This document shows, in pieces, positions 1 to 5,704 of a stretch of DNA of 8,332 nt; the stretch's first letter is position 1; the number at the start of each line of letters is the position of its first letter. The notes under the pieces were generated by a model that was not told the origin of the DNA, made no database searches, and worked only from the letters and a program-made list of their open reading frames with translations. Where the stretch lies: assembly GCA_003511885.1 (NCBI GenBank), contig DOIX01000073.1, positions 1 to 8,332 of the forward strand, written 5' to 3'. The stretch comes from Cyanobacteria bacterium UBA11153. Its GTDB lineage: Bacteria; Cyanobacteriota; Cyanobacteriia; Cyanobacteriales; Coleofasciculaceae. A program made the position numbers and the translations under genes.

Positions 1-19
1 ACTTATACAGCAAGCCCTA
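1..19. mobile_element. Insertion-sequence-like end (inverted copy of 8219-8237)
   Basis: The first 19 bases, beginning ACTTATACAGCAAGCCC, are the exact reverse complement of 8219-8237 near the other edge of the window. Base 20 breaks the match. The simplest reading is that an IS copy lies to the left of the window and ends here, its outer edge at about base 17-19. No transposase sequence is visible on this side, so the IS family cannot be named and the assignment rests only on the shared terminal repeat. Confidence 0.5.
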
Positions 20-21
20 TA

Positions 22-90
22 TAGTGATAGTTATTATCTAGTACTCCAGTACTCTAGTGATAGTTATTATCTAGTACTCCAGTACTCTAG
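22..90. repeat. 33-bp tandem duplication with palindromic core
   Basis: Two perfect 33-bp units (22-54 and 55-87) are followed by a 3-base partial third. Each unit carries a near-palindrome built on two AGTACT hexamers (core CTAGTACTCCAGTACTCTAG), so each could form a small hairpin in RNA read from either strand. The array lies downstream of the minus-strand hydrolase gene (stop at 152-154) and next to the IS-like end. A further inverted pair, CTAGCAA at 87-93 and TTGCTAG at 118-124, follows. There is no T-tract, so I do not call it a terminator. Confidence 0.9.
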
Positions 91-151
91 CAATCAGCGA
101 AGAGCTTCCATGATGTTTTGCTAGGAAGTTGCATTGACAGCTAATTGGCAG

Positions 152-1927
152 CTAAGTTGAGGGAGAAAAAGGCCAGCGAATGCCACCAATGGACCATTCA
201 TTGATTTTGGGCAGGCGAAGTGCAATTGATTGATGCCCTATCTTCATCACTTCCAGCCAAGTACCGATAGTTGATGGTAATTGGGTACTCATCCGCAATT
301 TTAATGTGGCAGTGGATAAAGATTGAGCGTAGGCGGGGGTTAAAAAAGGTTCGTAAAGTTTGGCATCTGGAGTAAGTTGTTTGACAAAGGCTAAAGTTAC
401 ACCTCTGAGTAATTCTCTTAAAGGTTCAGCATCTTTACCTGTTAACTCTTGGACTAGGGTACTTTGAGCCAGTGCATCGTTCAGATTGCCAGGATCGGTT
501 ACGCTTAAGTGAGTACCGCCGATAGCGGCAATGAGATATTTAGAGCCACCTAACTGAGAAAACGATCGCAATTGATGGTTCAGCGATGGGGTAATCGTAT
601 CGGCTGTCCCGGTTAAAATTAGGGTAGGAATCCTGACTTGAGCCAAACCCCGTTTGCCAAATAAACGTCCGGTAACTGGATTAAATGCCATCGCTTGGAC
701 TACCCTTCTATCTTCTAACTGAATATTATCGTCATTGAGCTTAGTGGCGGCACATTGAAACCAGTCGGCGGGGGCACGTCTTAATGGGCTGCGATTTTTA
801 CAGAATTGTCGCAATTCTGCTAAATCCAGTTTTCCGCCAGCTAGGGCTAAGGCTGTATATCCTCCTAAAGAGTGTCCGATAACGGTGACTTGTTGGGTAT
901 TGAGTTTGTCTCGCAAACTTCCATAGCCCCGATTCATGTCAGCTAACTCATTTAAAACGAAGCTAACATCTAAAGGACGATCTATAAATTCTGTAGGTGG
1001 TAAAACCGTTTCAAAATTTGTCCCGATACCACCCCCGTTAATGGCGCTAAAGTTACTGCCGGGATGTTCTACAGAAGCCACGGTAAAACCGTAAGATGCT
1101 AAATGACGGGCGATATATGTTAAAAATTTGCGATCGGAAGCGAAGCCATGAGAGAGAATGATTAAGGGGCCAGAGGTACGATCTGCCCAGTATAGATCCA
1201 CTAAAATATTACGTTGCCGTTCCTCATCTCGCAATCTGATCGTCCTTTCATAGACATTCTCCGAACCACCCACAGCAGGATCGAAGCTGGATGGGAATGG
1301 AGTATCATCAGTACTGGTCATTTCTTGCTCTAATAAAGGGGCAAGAGCTATACTTTCTAAGTATGGCGTGTTAATTTGAAGGACAATTGCGATCGCAGCG
1401 GAAGCATCCACTACGACATTTTCTTCTGGATAAGCTCGTAAAAAACTCAATACCGAAAACCCATTTGCCTGTCTTGCCGCTAAAAGCAATGCGGCTTTTA
1501 AATCTTCAACGGTGCTATTGGGCAATGCTAATCCAATTTTATCCAATACTCGTATCCCATCCGATGAACCCAGGAGATCGTTAACAAATTTTTCTGTTAC
1601 TTTAGGATCGATTTGCAGTCGTCGATTAAGTAACTGCTGGATTTCTGGCGTTAATAAGGCACTATATGGTTTGAGGGCAGGGGATAATTTACCAGTCTGG
1701 GCGAATTTTTCCAAGTCATCAATCTCTACTGACTGCTGAAATGGTCCCAAACGCAAAGTCAAACGTTCTGCCGCTTTTGCTGGTGCAGCAATTGCACAAG
1801 ACATCGCCACAAATGCAGCAAATAAAGATCCCCATCCTATTTGCCCTATCTGACTTATTAAATTTACCCTTGTTCCAGGATTGCGATCGCTAGATCCCCT
1901 GAAGTTATACTCATTAAACTTAATCAT
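152..1927 (-). CDS. Secreted alpha/beta hydrolase with N-terminal DUF1400 domain
   Basis: This 591-residue protein is a predicted serine hydrolase (esterase/lipase-like) exported across the inner membrane. Residues 32-52 form a hydrophobic signal segment ending in a likely APAKA/AERL cleavage site near residue 52. A DUF1400-type domain follows at about 53-185; this domain is known mainly from cyanobacterial hydrolases. The catalytic domain spans about 225-500. It has an HGF oxyanion-type motif at 260-262, the nucleophile elbow GHSLGG with Ser353, a probable acid Asp443 in GTADTITP, and a probable base His473 in GGTHLS. The spacing fits an intact triad. The closest named relatives I recall are the platelet-activating-factor acetylhydrolase-like/DUF1400 hydrolases; the substrate is unknown. 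The only usable start in frame ahead of the signal peptide is ATG at 1927. It lacks a clear Shine-Dalgarno sequence, and the roughly 31-residue n-region is long. The gene is monocistronic and divergent from the DUF4278 gene. Confidence 0.93.
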   Translation of the reverse strand: MIKFNEYNFRGSSDRNPGTRVNLISQIGQIGWGSLFAAFVAMSCAIAAPAKAAERLTLRLGPFQQSVEIDDLEKFAQTGKLSPALKPYSALLTPEIQQLLNRRLQIDPKVTEKFVNDLLGSSDGIRVLDKIGLALPNSTVEDLKAALLLAARQANGFSVLSFLRAYPEENVVVDASAAIAIVLQINTPYLESIALAPLLEQEMTSTDDTPFPSSFDPAVGGSENVYERTIRLRDEERQRNILVDLYWADRTSGPLIILSHGFASDRKFLTYIARHLASYGFTVASVEHPGSNFSAINGGGIGTNFETVLPPTEFIDRPLDVSFVLNELADMNRGYGSLRDKLNTQQVTVIGHSLGGYTALALAGGKLDLAELRQFCKNRSPLRRAPADWFQCAATKLNDDNIQLEDRRVVQAMAFNPVTGRLFGKRGLAQVRIPTLILTGTADTITPSLNHQLRSFSQLGGSKYLIAAIGGTHLSVTDPGNLNDALAQSTLVQELTGKDAEPLRELLRGVTLAFVKQLTPDAKLYEPFLTPAYAQSLSTATLKLRMSTQLPSTIGTWLEVMKIGHQSIALRLPKINEWSIGGIRWPFSPST

Positions 1928-2036
1928 CAGTAATTTTACAGTGGTGTGTGTGATTTGAGCTAAATTATCATCAAGATTAAAGGGACATGGTTTTCTCTGT
2001 ACAAGTTTCCCGAATCTGGAAAATAGGGAATAACAC

Positions 2037-2053
2037 AGTTGATAGTTGATAGT
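2037..2053. repeat. AGTTGAT heptamer repeat
   Basis: There are two perfect AGTTGAT heptamers (2037-2043 and 2044-2050) plus a partial third. The 8-mer ACAGTTGA at 2036-2043 is complementary to TCAACTGT, which occurs in each 14-bp unit just downstream. The two arrays could therefore pair in single-stranded DNA or RNA. Heptamer arrays of this kind are known from cyanobacterial intergenic DNA (STRR-type repeats). Confidence 0.75.
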
Positions 2054-2063
2054 TACTCTTTTT

Positions 2064-2110
2064 CATTGTCAACTGTCCATTGTCAACTGTCCATTGTCAA
2101 CTGTCCATTA
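2064..2110. repeat. 14-bp tandem repeat, three copies
   Basis: Three perfect copies of CATTGTCAACTGTC (2064-2077, 2078-2091, 2092-2105) are followed by a partial CATTA. The unit can be seen as two interleaved heptamer-like words (TGTCAAC and TGTCCAT). It lies about 140 bp upstream of the hydrolase start. No gene function is implied; copy number of such arrays typically varies between strains. Confidence 0.9.
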
Positions 2111-2308
2111 TTCATGAGGTTATTGCTGTCTTAACTGATGTGATAGCTACTAGAGAACAGTGGATATCAGGATAGGGGATATCTCTAATATTCTTTCCTG
2201 CTGGGATCCCTAATTCTGTTTTTTTAATAAAGAATCCGGAATCCATCCCAGTTTATCCGTAGTCAAGATAAGCCAAAACCAAATATCTCTGTAAGGACAA
2301 ATTTTCCA

Positions 2309-2584
2309 ATGCCACTAAGTTATCGGGGTATTCCGTATCAACCTACCTCTGCTCCTCTGGAAACGACTGATAGTAAAAATCTCGGTAAATATCGCGGTTC
2401 ATCCTTCGGCTATTCCCAGCGAGAATTAATCCCCTTCCCCCATTCATTTTTTATCCTCAAATATCGAGGAATTCCTTATTTAGCACTGGGACGATTCTCA
2501 TTTCAATCCCAACTTAAACAATCCTCCTCTCCCAACTCCTCTCCTCACAAAAATAAATATTATAACGGAAAAGACGAAGAATGA
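2309..2584 (+). CDS. DUF4278 domain protein (YRG-repeat)
   Basis: This 91-residue protein matches the pattern I know for DUF4278, a small cyanobacterial family of unknown function. It opens with a short strand carrying YRG followed by an aromatic. A second YRG comes about 20 residues later, in a KYRG context, and a closing one follows. Here the triplets fall at residues 5-7, 28-30 and 52-54; the first and third share the word YRGIPY. There is no signal peptide, membrane segment or cysteine. The tail after residue 65 is Ser/Asn/Lys-rich and probably disordered. ATG at 2309 is preceded by AAGGA at 2293-2297 with an 11-base gap, which is acceptable. The gene stands alone and converges on the 98-residue gene. 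DUF4278 members are often present in many copies per genome. Role unknown. Confidence 0.82.
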   Translation: MPLSYRGIPYQPTSAPLETTDSKNLGKYRGSSFGYSQRELIPFPHSFFILKYRGIPYLALGRFSFQSQLKQSSSPNSSPHKNKYYNGKDEE

Positions 2585-2596
2585 AAGCTCCCTCCC

Positions 2597-2610
2597 TTCC
2601 CAATAGGGAA
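2597..2610. other. Small hairpin downstream of the DUF4278 gene
   Basis: A 5-bp perfect stem, TTCCC/GGGAA, closes an AATA tetraloop 13 bases after the stop codon. It is followed by A-rich rather than T-rich sequence on the plus strand, so it is at most a weak 3'-end structure. The rest of the convergent spacer to 2769 shows only C-rich, low-complexity sequence. Confidence 0.25.
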
Positions 2611-2769
2611 AAATATAGTTCTCAGTTGTCAACTACCCACTCACCAACTTCGTTATCGCGGGAGCCTCCTTGTCACATTAAGGTTAGTTTTGAGTTGTAA
2701 TTTAAAATACTCTTCCTTATTCCCCACTTTGGCATCCCCGATTCCATTCCCCGTTCCCTACTTCCCAAT

Positions 2770-3066
2770 TCAACCTTGATGAATCATAAACTCAATTTGA
2801 GGTATTAATGGATCTTGAACAATACCGACACCAAGAAACCCCCATCTTCTGAGTAAACCTTTTAACTGACTTCCCGAAACAGACTCAACAGCAAAGCGAT
2901 TAGCCACATCGCTAGCGTGAGTATTAAGATAACTAAGAGCCTCAAAATTTTCGCGAAACATCAATAAATAACCAGCACCACCTTCTTTCCCACCGCTTTT
3001 AGGTTTAGCAGCTAAATAGCGACCATCTGTTTTAGAAAGAATTAAGTAATAATTTTGAGTAAACAT
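2770..3066 (-). CDS. Conserved-looking hypothetical protein (98 aa)
   Basis: I do not recognise a named family. The protein is soluble with no signal peptide or membrane helix. The N-terminal half begins with a strand-like stretch, NYYLILSKTDGRYLAAK (5-21), then a Gly/Lys-rich loop (about 22-31) and a second strand, GYLLMFRE. A helical segment follows (FEALSYLNTHASDVANRFAVESVSG), and the C-terminal part has the hydrophobic words GLLRRWGFLGVGIVQDP. The alternating pattern suggests a small alpha/beta fold. The start is well supported: AAGGA at 3076-3080 sits 9 bases upstream of the ATG. The gene is on the same strand as, and downstream of, the ABC permease, separated by 224 bp of repeat-bearing DNA, so co-transcription is possible but not shown. 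Codon choice and the strong RBS argue that it is a real gene. Confidence 0.75.
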   Translation of the reverse strand: MFTQNYYLILSKTDGRYLAAKPKSGGKEGGAGYLLMFRENFEALSYLNTHASDVANRFAVESVSGSQLKGLLRRWGFLGVGIVQDPLIPQIEFMIHQG

Positions 3067-3100
3067 CTTAATTGTTCCTTGTTCTTGGTTGTTTATAGAG

Positions 3101-3140
3101 AGGGGCTAGGGGCTAGGGGCTAGAGGCTAGGGGATAGGGA
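3101..3140. repeat. AGGGGCT heptamer array
   Basis: Three exact AGGGGCT heptamers (3101-3121) are followed by two one- or two-base variants (AGAGGCT, AGGGGAT) and a partial AGGGA. The array abuts one copy of the dispersed repeat at 3143. The same heptamer, read on the other strand as TAGCCCC, follows the second repeat copy at 5770-5790. Related degenerate words also occur at about 4406-4455. This is a cyanobacterial STRR-type array located 35 bp upstream of the 98-residue gene start. Confidence 0.88.
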
Positions 3141-3142
3141 AT

Positions 3143-3204
3143 AAAGTTGTAAAATCAATGGTTTTAGGAATTGAGAACGTCTTAACCACCCTAGCGGTTG
3201 CTAT
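3143..3204 (-). repeat. Dispersed repeat, copy B
   Basis: Read on the minus strand, this segment runs ATAGCAACCGC, a short variable stretch, then a 43-base core beginning TTAAGAC (3185 down to 3143). The core matches 5721-5763 at 40 of 43 positions by my alignment. The copy lies between the stop of the permease gene and the start of the 98-residue gene. It is directly followed by a heptamer array. It shows no coding potential and no clear terminal inverted repeats; only short AACC/GGTT arms are visible, at 3184-3199. Confidence 0.85.
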
Positions 3205-3290
3205 ATCTTGAGCAAAATACGGTTTAAACGAGCCCGAAGTGTCACAGAAAATAAATCACAAATAACCAATCCCCAATCGCCCATAACAAA

Positions 3291-4355
3291 TTACTTCAAA
3301 TCTGCCAAACGAATGCGAGGATCCACAACTTTCAGGAGTAAGTCAGCCAACAAATTACCGATAATGAGCATAAAAGCGCCCATCATCAAACTTGCCATAA
3401 CTAAATATATATCTTGAGCCGTAACCGCCTGCAAAATTAAACGCCCCAAACCAGGCCAATTAAAGAAAAACTCAGCAATAAATGCACCGCTTAATAAGCT
3501 AGCAAATTCAAAACCAAGTAAAGTAATCAAAGGATTAATTGCATTGCGCAAAGCATGAACATAAATAACTCGATTTTCCGGAAGTCCCTTAGCACGAGCA
3601 GTCTGAATATAATCTTGACGCAAAACATCAAGCATTTCCCCTCTCGTAATGCGCTGTAACCCAGCAAAACTAGTAATTGACAGAGCAATCGTCGGTAAAA
3701 TAGCGTGCCAAGCAATATCGAGAATTTTCGCGATCGCAGAAAAATCCATATAATTGATACTAGTCATCCCACCTACGGGAAATAAGGGGGAAGTGTATTG
3801 AGCGAAAATCAGTAATAATAGAGCAGTAATGAAACTGGGGAAACCCTGACCAGTGTAGCTAATCGTTTGGAGAAATCGGTCGATAAAGCGATTTTGCTTA
3901 ACAGCAGCAACAATACCCAGAGGAATTGCGATCGCCCAGGTTACAATAATAGACGCGATCGCCATAAATAGCGTTGCTGGCACTCGCTCCCATAACAAAG
4001 ACGCTACAGATCTAGAATAAACAAAACTCGTCCCAAAATTACCTTCTGTCACCACCTGCACCAGCCACCGCCAATACTGAACATATCCTGGCTTATCCAG
4101 CCCAAATTGTTGCTGCAATTCCTTAATCCGTTGGGGCGAAATTTTCGGATTTTGTTTGAGAGTATCCAGATAGTCTCCTGGTGCAAACTGAATAATCAAA
4201 AAACTCAGTGCCGATGCTAATAACAAAGTTAAAAGACCTTGGAGTAATCGCTTGGAAATGTAGATAAAAGTCTCGCTTGATATCAACTCTTTAAGCCAAT
4301 CAGTCGGTTTATTCAGTCCATTTCTATTCCCAGAATCTTTAGTAGAAAAAATCAT
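3291..4355 (-). CDS. ABC transporter permease, DppB/OppB family
   Basis: This 354-residue inner-membrane protein is one of the two permease subunits of a peptide/nickel-type ABC importer. After an unusual hydrophilic N-terminal extension (about 1-33), TM1 (about 36-57) leads to the family word FAPGD (57-61). A periplasmic loop follows, with the conserved QQFGLDKPGYVQYWRW stretch and a GNFGTS word. Several further hydrophobic helices lie between about 125 and 345. The cytoplasmic EAA loop that contacts the ATPase is intact: DYIQTARAKGL starting at Asp248, continuing to HALRNAINPLI. Length and architecture are normal for the family. No DppC, ATPase or binding-protein gene is in the window. Cyanobacterial peptide-transporter subunits are often scattered, so this is not evidence of decay. 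Substrate unknown. The ATG at 4355 has no clear Shine-Dalgarno sequence. A TATACT-like -10 word (4371-4376) is close enough that the leader would be very short. The gene is divergent from ndhM. Confidence 0.93.
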   Translation of the reverse strand: MIFSTKDSGNRNGLNKPTDWLKELISSETFIYISKRLLQGLLTLLLASALSFLIIQFAPGDYLDTLKQNPKISPQRIKELQQQFGLDKPGYVQYWRWLVQVVTEGNFGTSFVYSRSVASLLWERVPATLFMAIASIIVTWAIAIPLGIVAAVKQNRFIDRFLQTISYTGQGFPSFITALLLLIFAQYTSPLFPVGGMTSINYMDFSAIAKILDIAWHAILPTIALSITSFAGLQRITRGEMLDVLRQDYIQTARAKGLPENRVIYVHALRNAINPLITLLGFEFASLLSGAFIAEFFFNWPGLGRLILQAVTAQDIYLVMASLMMGAFMLIIGNLLADLLLKVVDPRIRLADLK

Positions 4356-4464
4356 GTTTTCAAAGGATCAAGTATAAAGGAAAAAATAGTCTCACTCTTC
4401 AATCAGCCCCCTACCCCCTAGCCCAACGCTCCCAGCCTAACACCCCTAGCCCCTCACAAAGGTT

Positions 4465-4470
4465 TACAAT
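4465..4470 (+). promoter_or_regulatory. Possible -10 element for ndhM
   Basis: TACAAT differs from the TATAAT consensus at one base. It lies 38 bases ahead of the ndhM start codon, which would give a leader of about 30 bases that includes the ribosome binding site. I see no matching -35 hexamer at 16-18 bases, so this is tentative. Confidence 0.3.
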
Positions 4471-4496
4471 AAGATGTTAAACATTTCAGAATCAAG

Positions 4497-4501
4497 AGGA
4501 G
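4497..4501 (+). promoter_or_regulatory. Ribosome binding site deciding the ndhM start
   Basis: AGGAG at 4497-4501 is 7 bases from the ATG at 4509 but only 4 from the in-frame TTG at 4506. The ATG is therefore the better start. It also gives the N-terminus MLLKSTTRHIRI that NdhM proteins normally have. Confidence 0.75.
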
Positions 4502-4508
4502 AGGTTTG

Positions 4509-4847
4509 ATGCTGCTAAAGTCCACCACCCGTCACATTCGTATCTACGCAGCCGAGGTAGAAAATAACGAATTAGTAGAAAGTGACAAAGTGTTAACCCT
4601 TGACATCGATCCAGACAACGAATTGAACTGGAATGACGATGCCTTGCAAAAAATATATCGCAAGTTTGACGAACTAGTGGAAACCTATAACGGAGCAGAT
4701 TTAATCGAATACAACCTGCGCCGGATTGGTTCTGACTTAGAGCATTATATGCGATCGCTCCTCGCCAGCGGGCAAATCAGCTACAACCTCGAAAGTCGGG
4801 TTCTCAACTACAGCATGGGATTACCCAAAGTCGAAGCTGAGAACTAG
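4509..4847 (+). CDS. ndhM: NAD(P)H-quinone oxidoreductase subunit M
   Basis: NdhM is a small peripheral, cytoplasmic-side subunit of the cyanobacterial and chloroplast NDH-1 complex. That complex oxidises ferredoxin, reduces plastoquinone, and supports respiration, cyclic electron flow around photosystem I and CO2 uptake. NdhM belongs to the oxygenic-photosynthesis-specific subunit set and has no bacterial complex I counterpart. The whole 112-residue protein matches the family as I know it: N-terminal LLKSTTRHIRIY, the LTLDIDPDNELNW block (near 30-42), ALQKIYRKFDELVE, YNLRRIGSDLEHYMRSLL, and the C-terminal ISYNLESRVLNYSMGLPKV. There is no membrane segment, as expected. Length is typical and no key block is missing. 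The ORF extends 3 bases further to a TTG at 4506, but ATG with the AGGAG site is preferred. The gene is monocistronic, divergent from the permease and convergent with the 87-residue gene. Confidence 0.96.
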   Translation: MLLKSTTRHIRIYAAEVENNELVESDKVLTLDIDPDNELNWNDDALQKIYRKFDELVETYNGADLIEYNLRRIGSDLEHYMRSLLASGQISYNLESRVLNYSMGLPKVEAEN

Positions 4848-4859
4848 GGAGTAGGGCGT

Positions 4860-4909
4860 GGAAAAGCAGATGTTTAGGTGGAGAGTGGGGAAGTCGAAAA
4901 TGCTTTTCC
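4860..4909. terminator. Possible bidirectional hairpin between convergent genes
   Basis: GGAAAAGCA (4860-4868) and TGCTTTTCC (4901-4909) are perfect 9-bp inverted arms with a 32-base loop. They sit 12 bases after the ndhM stop and in the convergent spacer shared with the minus-strand 87-residue gene. The position suits a shared transcription end. The loop is long and no uninterrupted T-tract follows on either strand, so this is not a classic intrinsic terminator. Confidence 0.35.
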
Positions 4910-4958
4910 TTGTCTTCCTTATCCGCCTTATCCCCCCTGTACCCCATCTAAGCATCCG

Positions 4959-5222
4959 CTATTCCATATCCCTATGGCCTCTCTTTTTCTTCATAAATTC
5001 TTTAAGAGATATGCGGCGATTTTCGAGAAAGCGACTCCAAAATCCTGGTGTAAACCGATCCATAGTTTCGACTAGTGCCCAAATCTCCAAGTTAATTGTT
5101 TGATAGAGAAGTTCTTGCGATTGCTGAAGTTCAGCGATACCTCGATCTATTTCTAAGATGGAAGGATCGTTAATTTCTTGACATGAAGGCTCGATTGAGA
5201 TATCGCAATTTAAAGGGGTCAT
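4959..5222 (-). CDS. Hypothetical protein (87 aa), probably cyanobacterial
   Basis: I do not recognise a named family. The 87-residue protein is soluble with no signal peptide. An acidic N-terminus (1-26, including Cys6 and Cys14) leads into a long amphipathic helix-like stretch, about 21-56 (LEIDRGIAELQQSQELLYQT and onward). A short conserved-looking motif follows, MDRFTPGFWSRFLENRR (54-70), then a basic C-terminal tail with KKKR. The composition looks like a real protein, whereas the overlapping plus-strand frames give low-complexity translations. The tryptophans and the PGFW word are the kind of features conserved in a small family. The ATG at 5222 has no strong Shine-Dalgarno sequence. 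The gene converges on ndhM and is divergent from the small membrane protein at 5447. No function can be assigned. Confidence 0.68.
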   Translation of the reverse strand: MTPLNCDISIEPSCQEINDPSILEIDRGIAELQQSQELLYQTINLEIWALVETMDRFTPGFWSRFLENRRISLKEFMKKKRGHRDME

Positions 5223-5276
5223 GATCGTAAGCCACTTGGAGAAACAAAGCAGAGAGATTGGCTAAAAGCTAAGGGC

Positions 5277-5320
5277 ACTTGGGGCAAAAGTCACGATTGA
5301 CACTGCCCCTGGCTCCAAGT
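5277..5320. other. Nested hairpin in the divergent spacer
   Basis: Outer arms ACTTGG (5277-5282) and CCAAGT (5315-5320) are perfectly complementary. Inside them, GGCA/TGCC (5283-5286/5304-5307) and GTCA/TGAC around a CGAT loop (5290-5301) also pair. An alternative pairing is GGGGCA with TGCCCC (5281-5286/5304-5309). The element is about 55 bases upstream of the minus-strand 87-residue gene and about 125 bases upstream of the plus-strand gene at 5447. It could be a structured leader or a small RNA. Function is inference. Confidence 0.4.
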
Positions 5321-5333
5321 TTGGGAAGGGTGG

Positions 5334-5371
5334 GTTGGGAATGGTAATCTATGTTGGGAATGGTAATCTAT
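5334..5371. repeat. 19-bp perfect tandem duplication
   Basis: The unit GTTGGGAATGGTAATCTAT occurs twice back to back (5334-5352 and 5353-5371). It ends 75 bases before the GTG start of the membrane-protein gene, in its likely promoter region, where it could duplicate a protein-binding site. The 19-bp period places the copies about 1.8 helical turns apart. I found no known operator consensus in it. Confidence 0.92.
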
Positions 5372-5431
5372 TAAGATAGCTTACACTTTGTCCCAATTGG
5401 GTTCCGGAACGATCTCGTTAAGCTCTAAAGC

Positions 5432-5437
5432 AGGTGG
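5432..5437 (+). promoter_or_regulatory. Ribosome binding site supporting a GTG start
   Basis: AGGTGG is spaced 9 bases from the GTG at 5447. No ATG occurs in frame upstream, and the first internal ATG (5657) would lose both membrane helices. The GTG is therefore the start. Confidence 0.6.
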
Positions 5438-5446
5438 CATTAGATT

Positions 5447-5701
5447 GTGATTAAACAACAACCTTTGAATCCTTGGAGTTATAAGCCTTGGTGGTGTCAG
5501 CCTTGGTCTATCCTATTGACAGGAGCTATCGTCATAGCGGGCAGTTGGGAGATAACAAAAACCATCTGGGTGACGACGCTCATATCCATCCCAGTTTTAG
5601 TATGGTGGATATACTTTTTGTTACTTTGGCCTCGGCTCATCCAAGCCAGTAGTATCATGCCTGATGACGAAGAAGATCCGCAAAACTTAGTGGAAAATTA
5701 A
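5447..5701 (+). CDS. Small two-helix membrane protein, conserved cyanobacterial type
   Basis: This 84-residue integral membrane protein has a Trp/Pro-rich N-terminus, NPWSYKPWWCQPW (8-20), and two predicted helices at about 21-36 and 40-61 joined by a very short turn. The second helix is rich in Trp and ends LLLWPR. A soluble acidic tail follows, with DDEEDP near 73-78. With both termini on the same side and Arg63 just after helix 2, a cytoplasmic-termini hairpin is likely. The pattern resembles a cyanobacteria-restricted small membrane family that I tentatively recall as DUF6737; I cannot verify that name. The start is GTG with AGGTGG upstream. The gene is divergent from the 87-residue gene. 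The dispersed repeat starts only 4 bases after its stop. It is 249 bp ahead of the phosphatase gene on the same strand, but the intervening repeat and hairpin make an operon doubtful. Function unknown. Confidence 0.8.
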   Translation: MIKQQPLNPWSYKPWWCQPWSILLTGAIVIAGSWEITKTIWVTTLISIPVLVWWIYFLLLWPRLIQASSIMPDDEEDPQNLVEN

Positions 5702-5704
5702 TAC

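Larger units (their letters stand above)
1928..2308. other. Divergent intergenic spacer (381 bp) with short repeats
   Basis: This spacer separates the start of the minus-strand hydrolase from the start of the plus-strand DUF4278 gene, so it should hold promoters for both. I cannot place either promoter with confidence. The middle (2037-2110) is repeat DNA, listed separately. Two GATATC palindromes (2163-2168 and 2178-2183) could pair across a short loop. An AAGGA at 2293-2297 is a plausible ribosome binding site for the gene at 2309. I see no convincing ORF and no RNA gene. Confidence 0.6.

Noticed and set aside
1387..1739. Two plus-strand ORFs (65 and 75 aa)
   Set aside because: They lie antisense inside the DUF1400 hydrolase gene, have no domain-like pattern, and are shadows of its reading frame.
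2597..2610. Intrinsic terminator for the DUF4278 gene
   Set aside because: The stem is only 5 bp and no T-tract follows; kept only as a small hairpin.
3101..3140. Heptamer array as a possible CRISPR
   Set aside because: Units are 7 bp and directly abutting, with no unique spacers; no other region has spaced 25-40 bp repeats.
3208..3417. Plus-strand ORF of 69 aa
   Set aside because: It overlaps the 3' end of the permease gene in antisense; its translation is Ser/Lys-rich with no protein-like pattern.
3527..3715. Minus-strand ORF of 62 aa
   Set aside because: It is an alternative frame fully inside the permease gene; hydrophobicity is borrowed from that gene.
4858..5103. Two overlapping plus-strand ORFs (81 and 65 aa) after ndhM
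   Set aside because: The translations are Pro/Ser/Phe-rich from C-rich intergenic sequence and overlap the better minus-strand 87-residue gene.
5335..5377. Sigma-70 promoter built from TTGGGA and TAAGAT in the 19-bp duplication
   Set aside because: The possible spacings (11 or 31 bases) do not fit a promoter.
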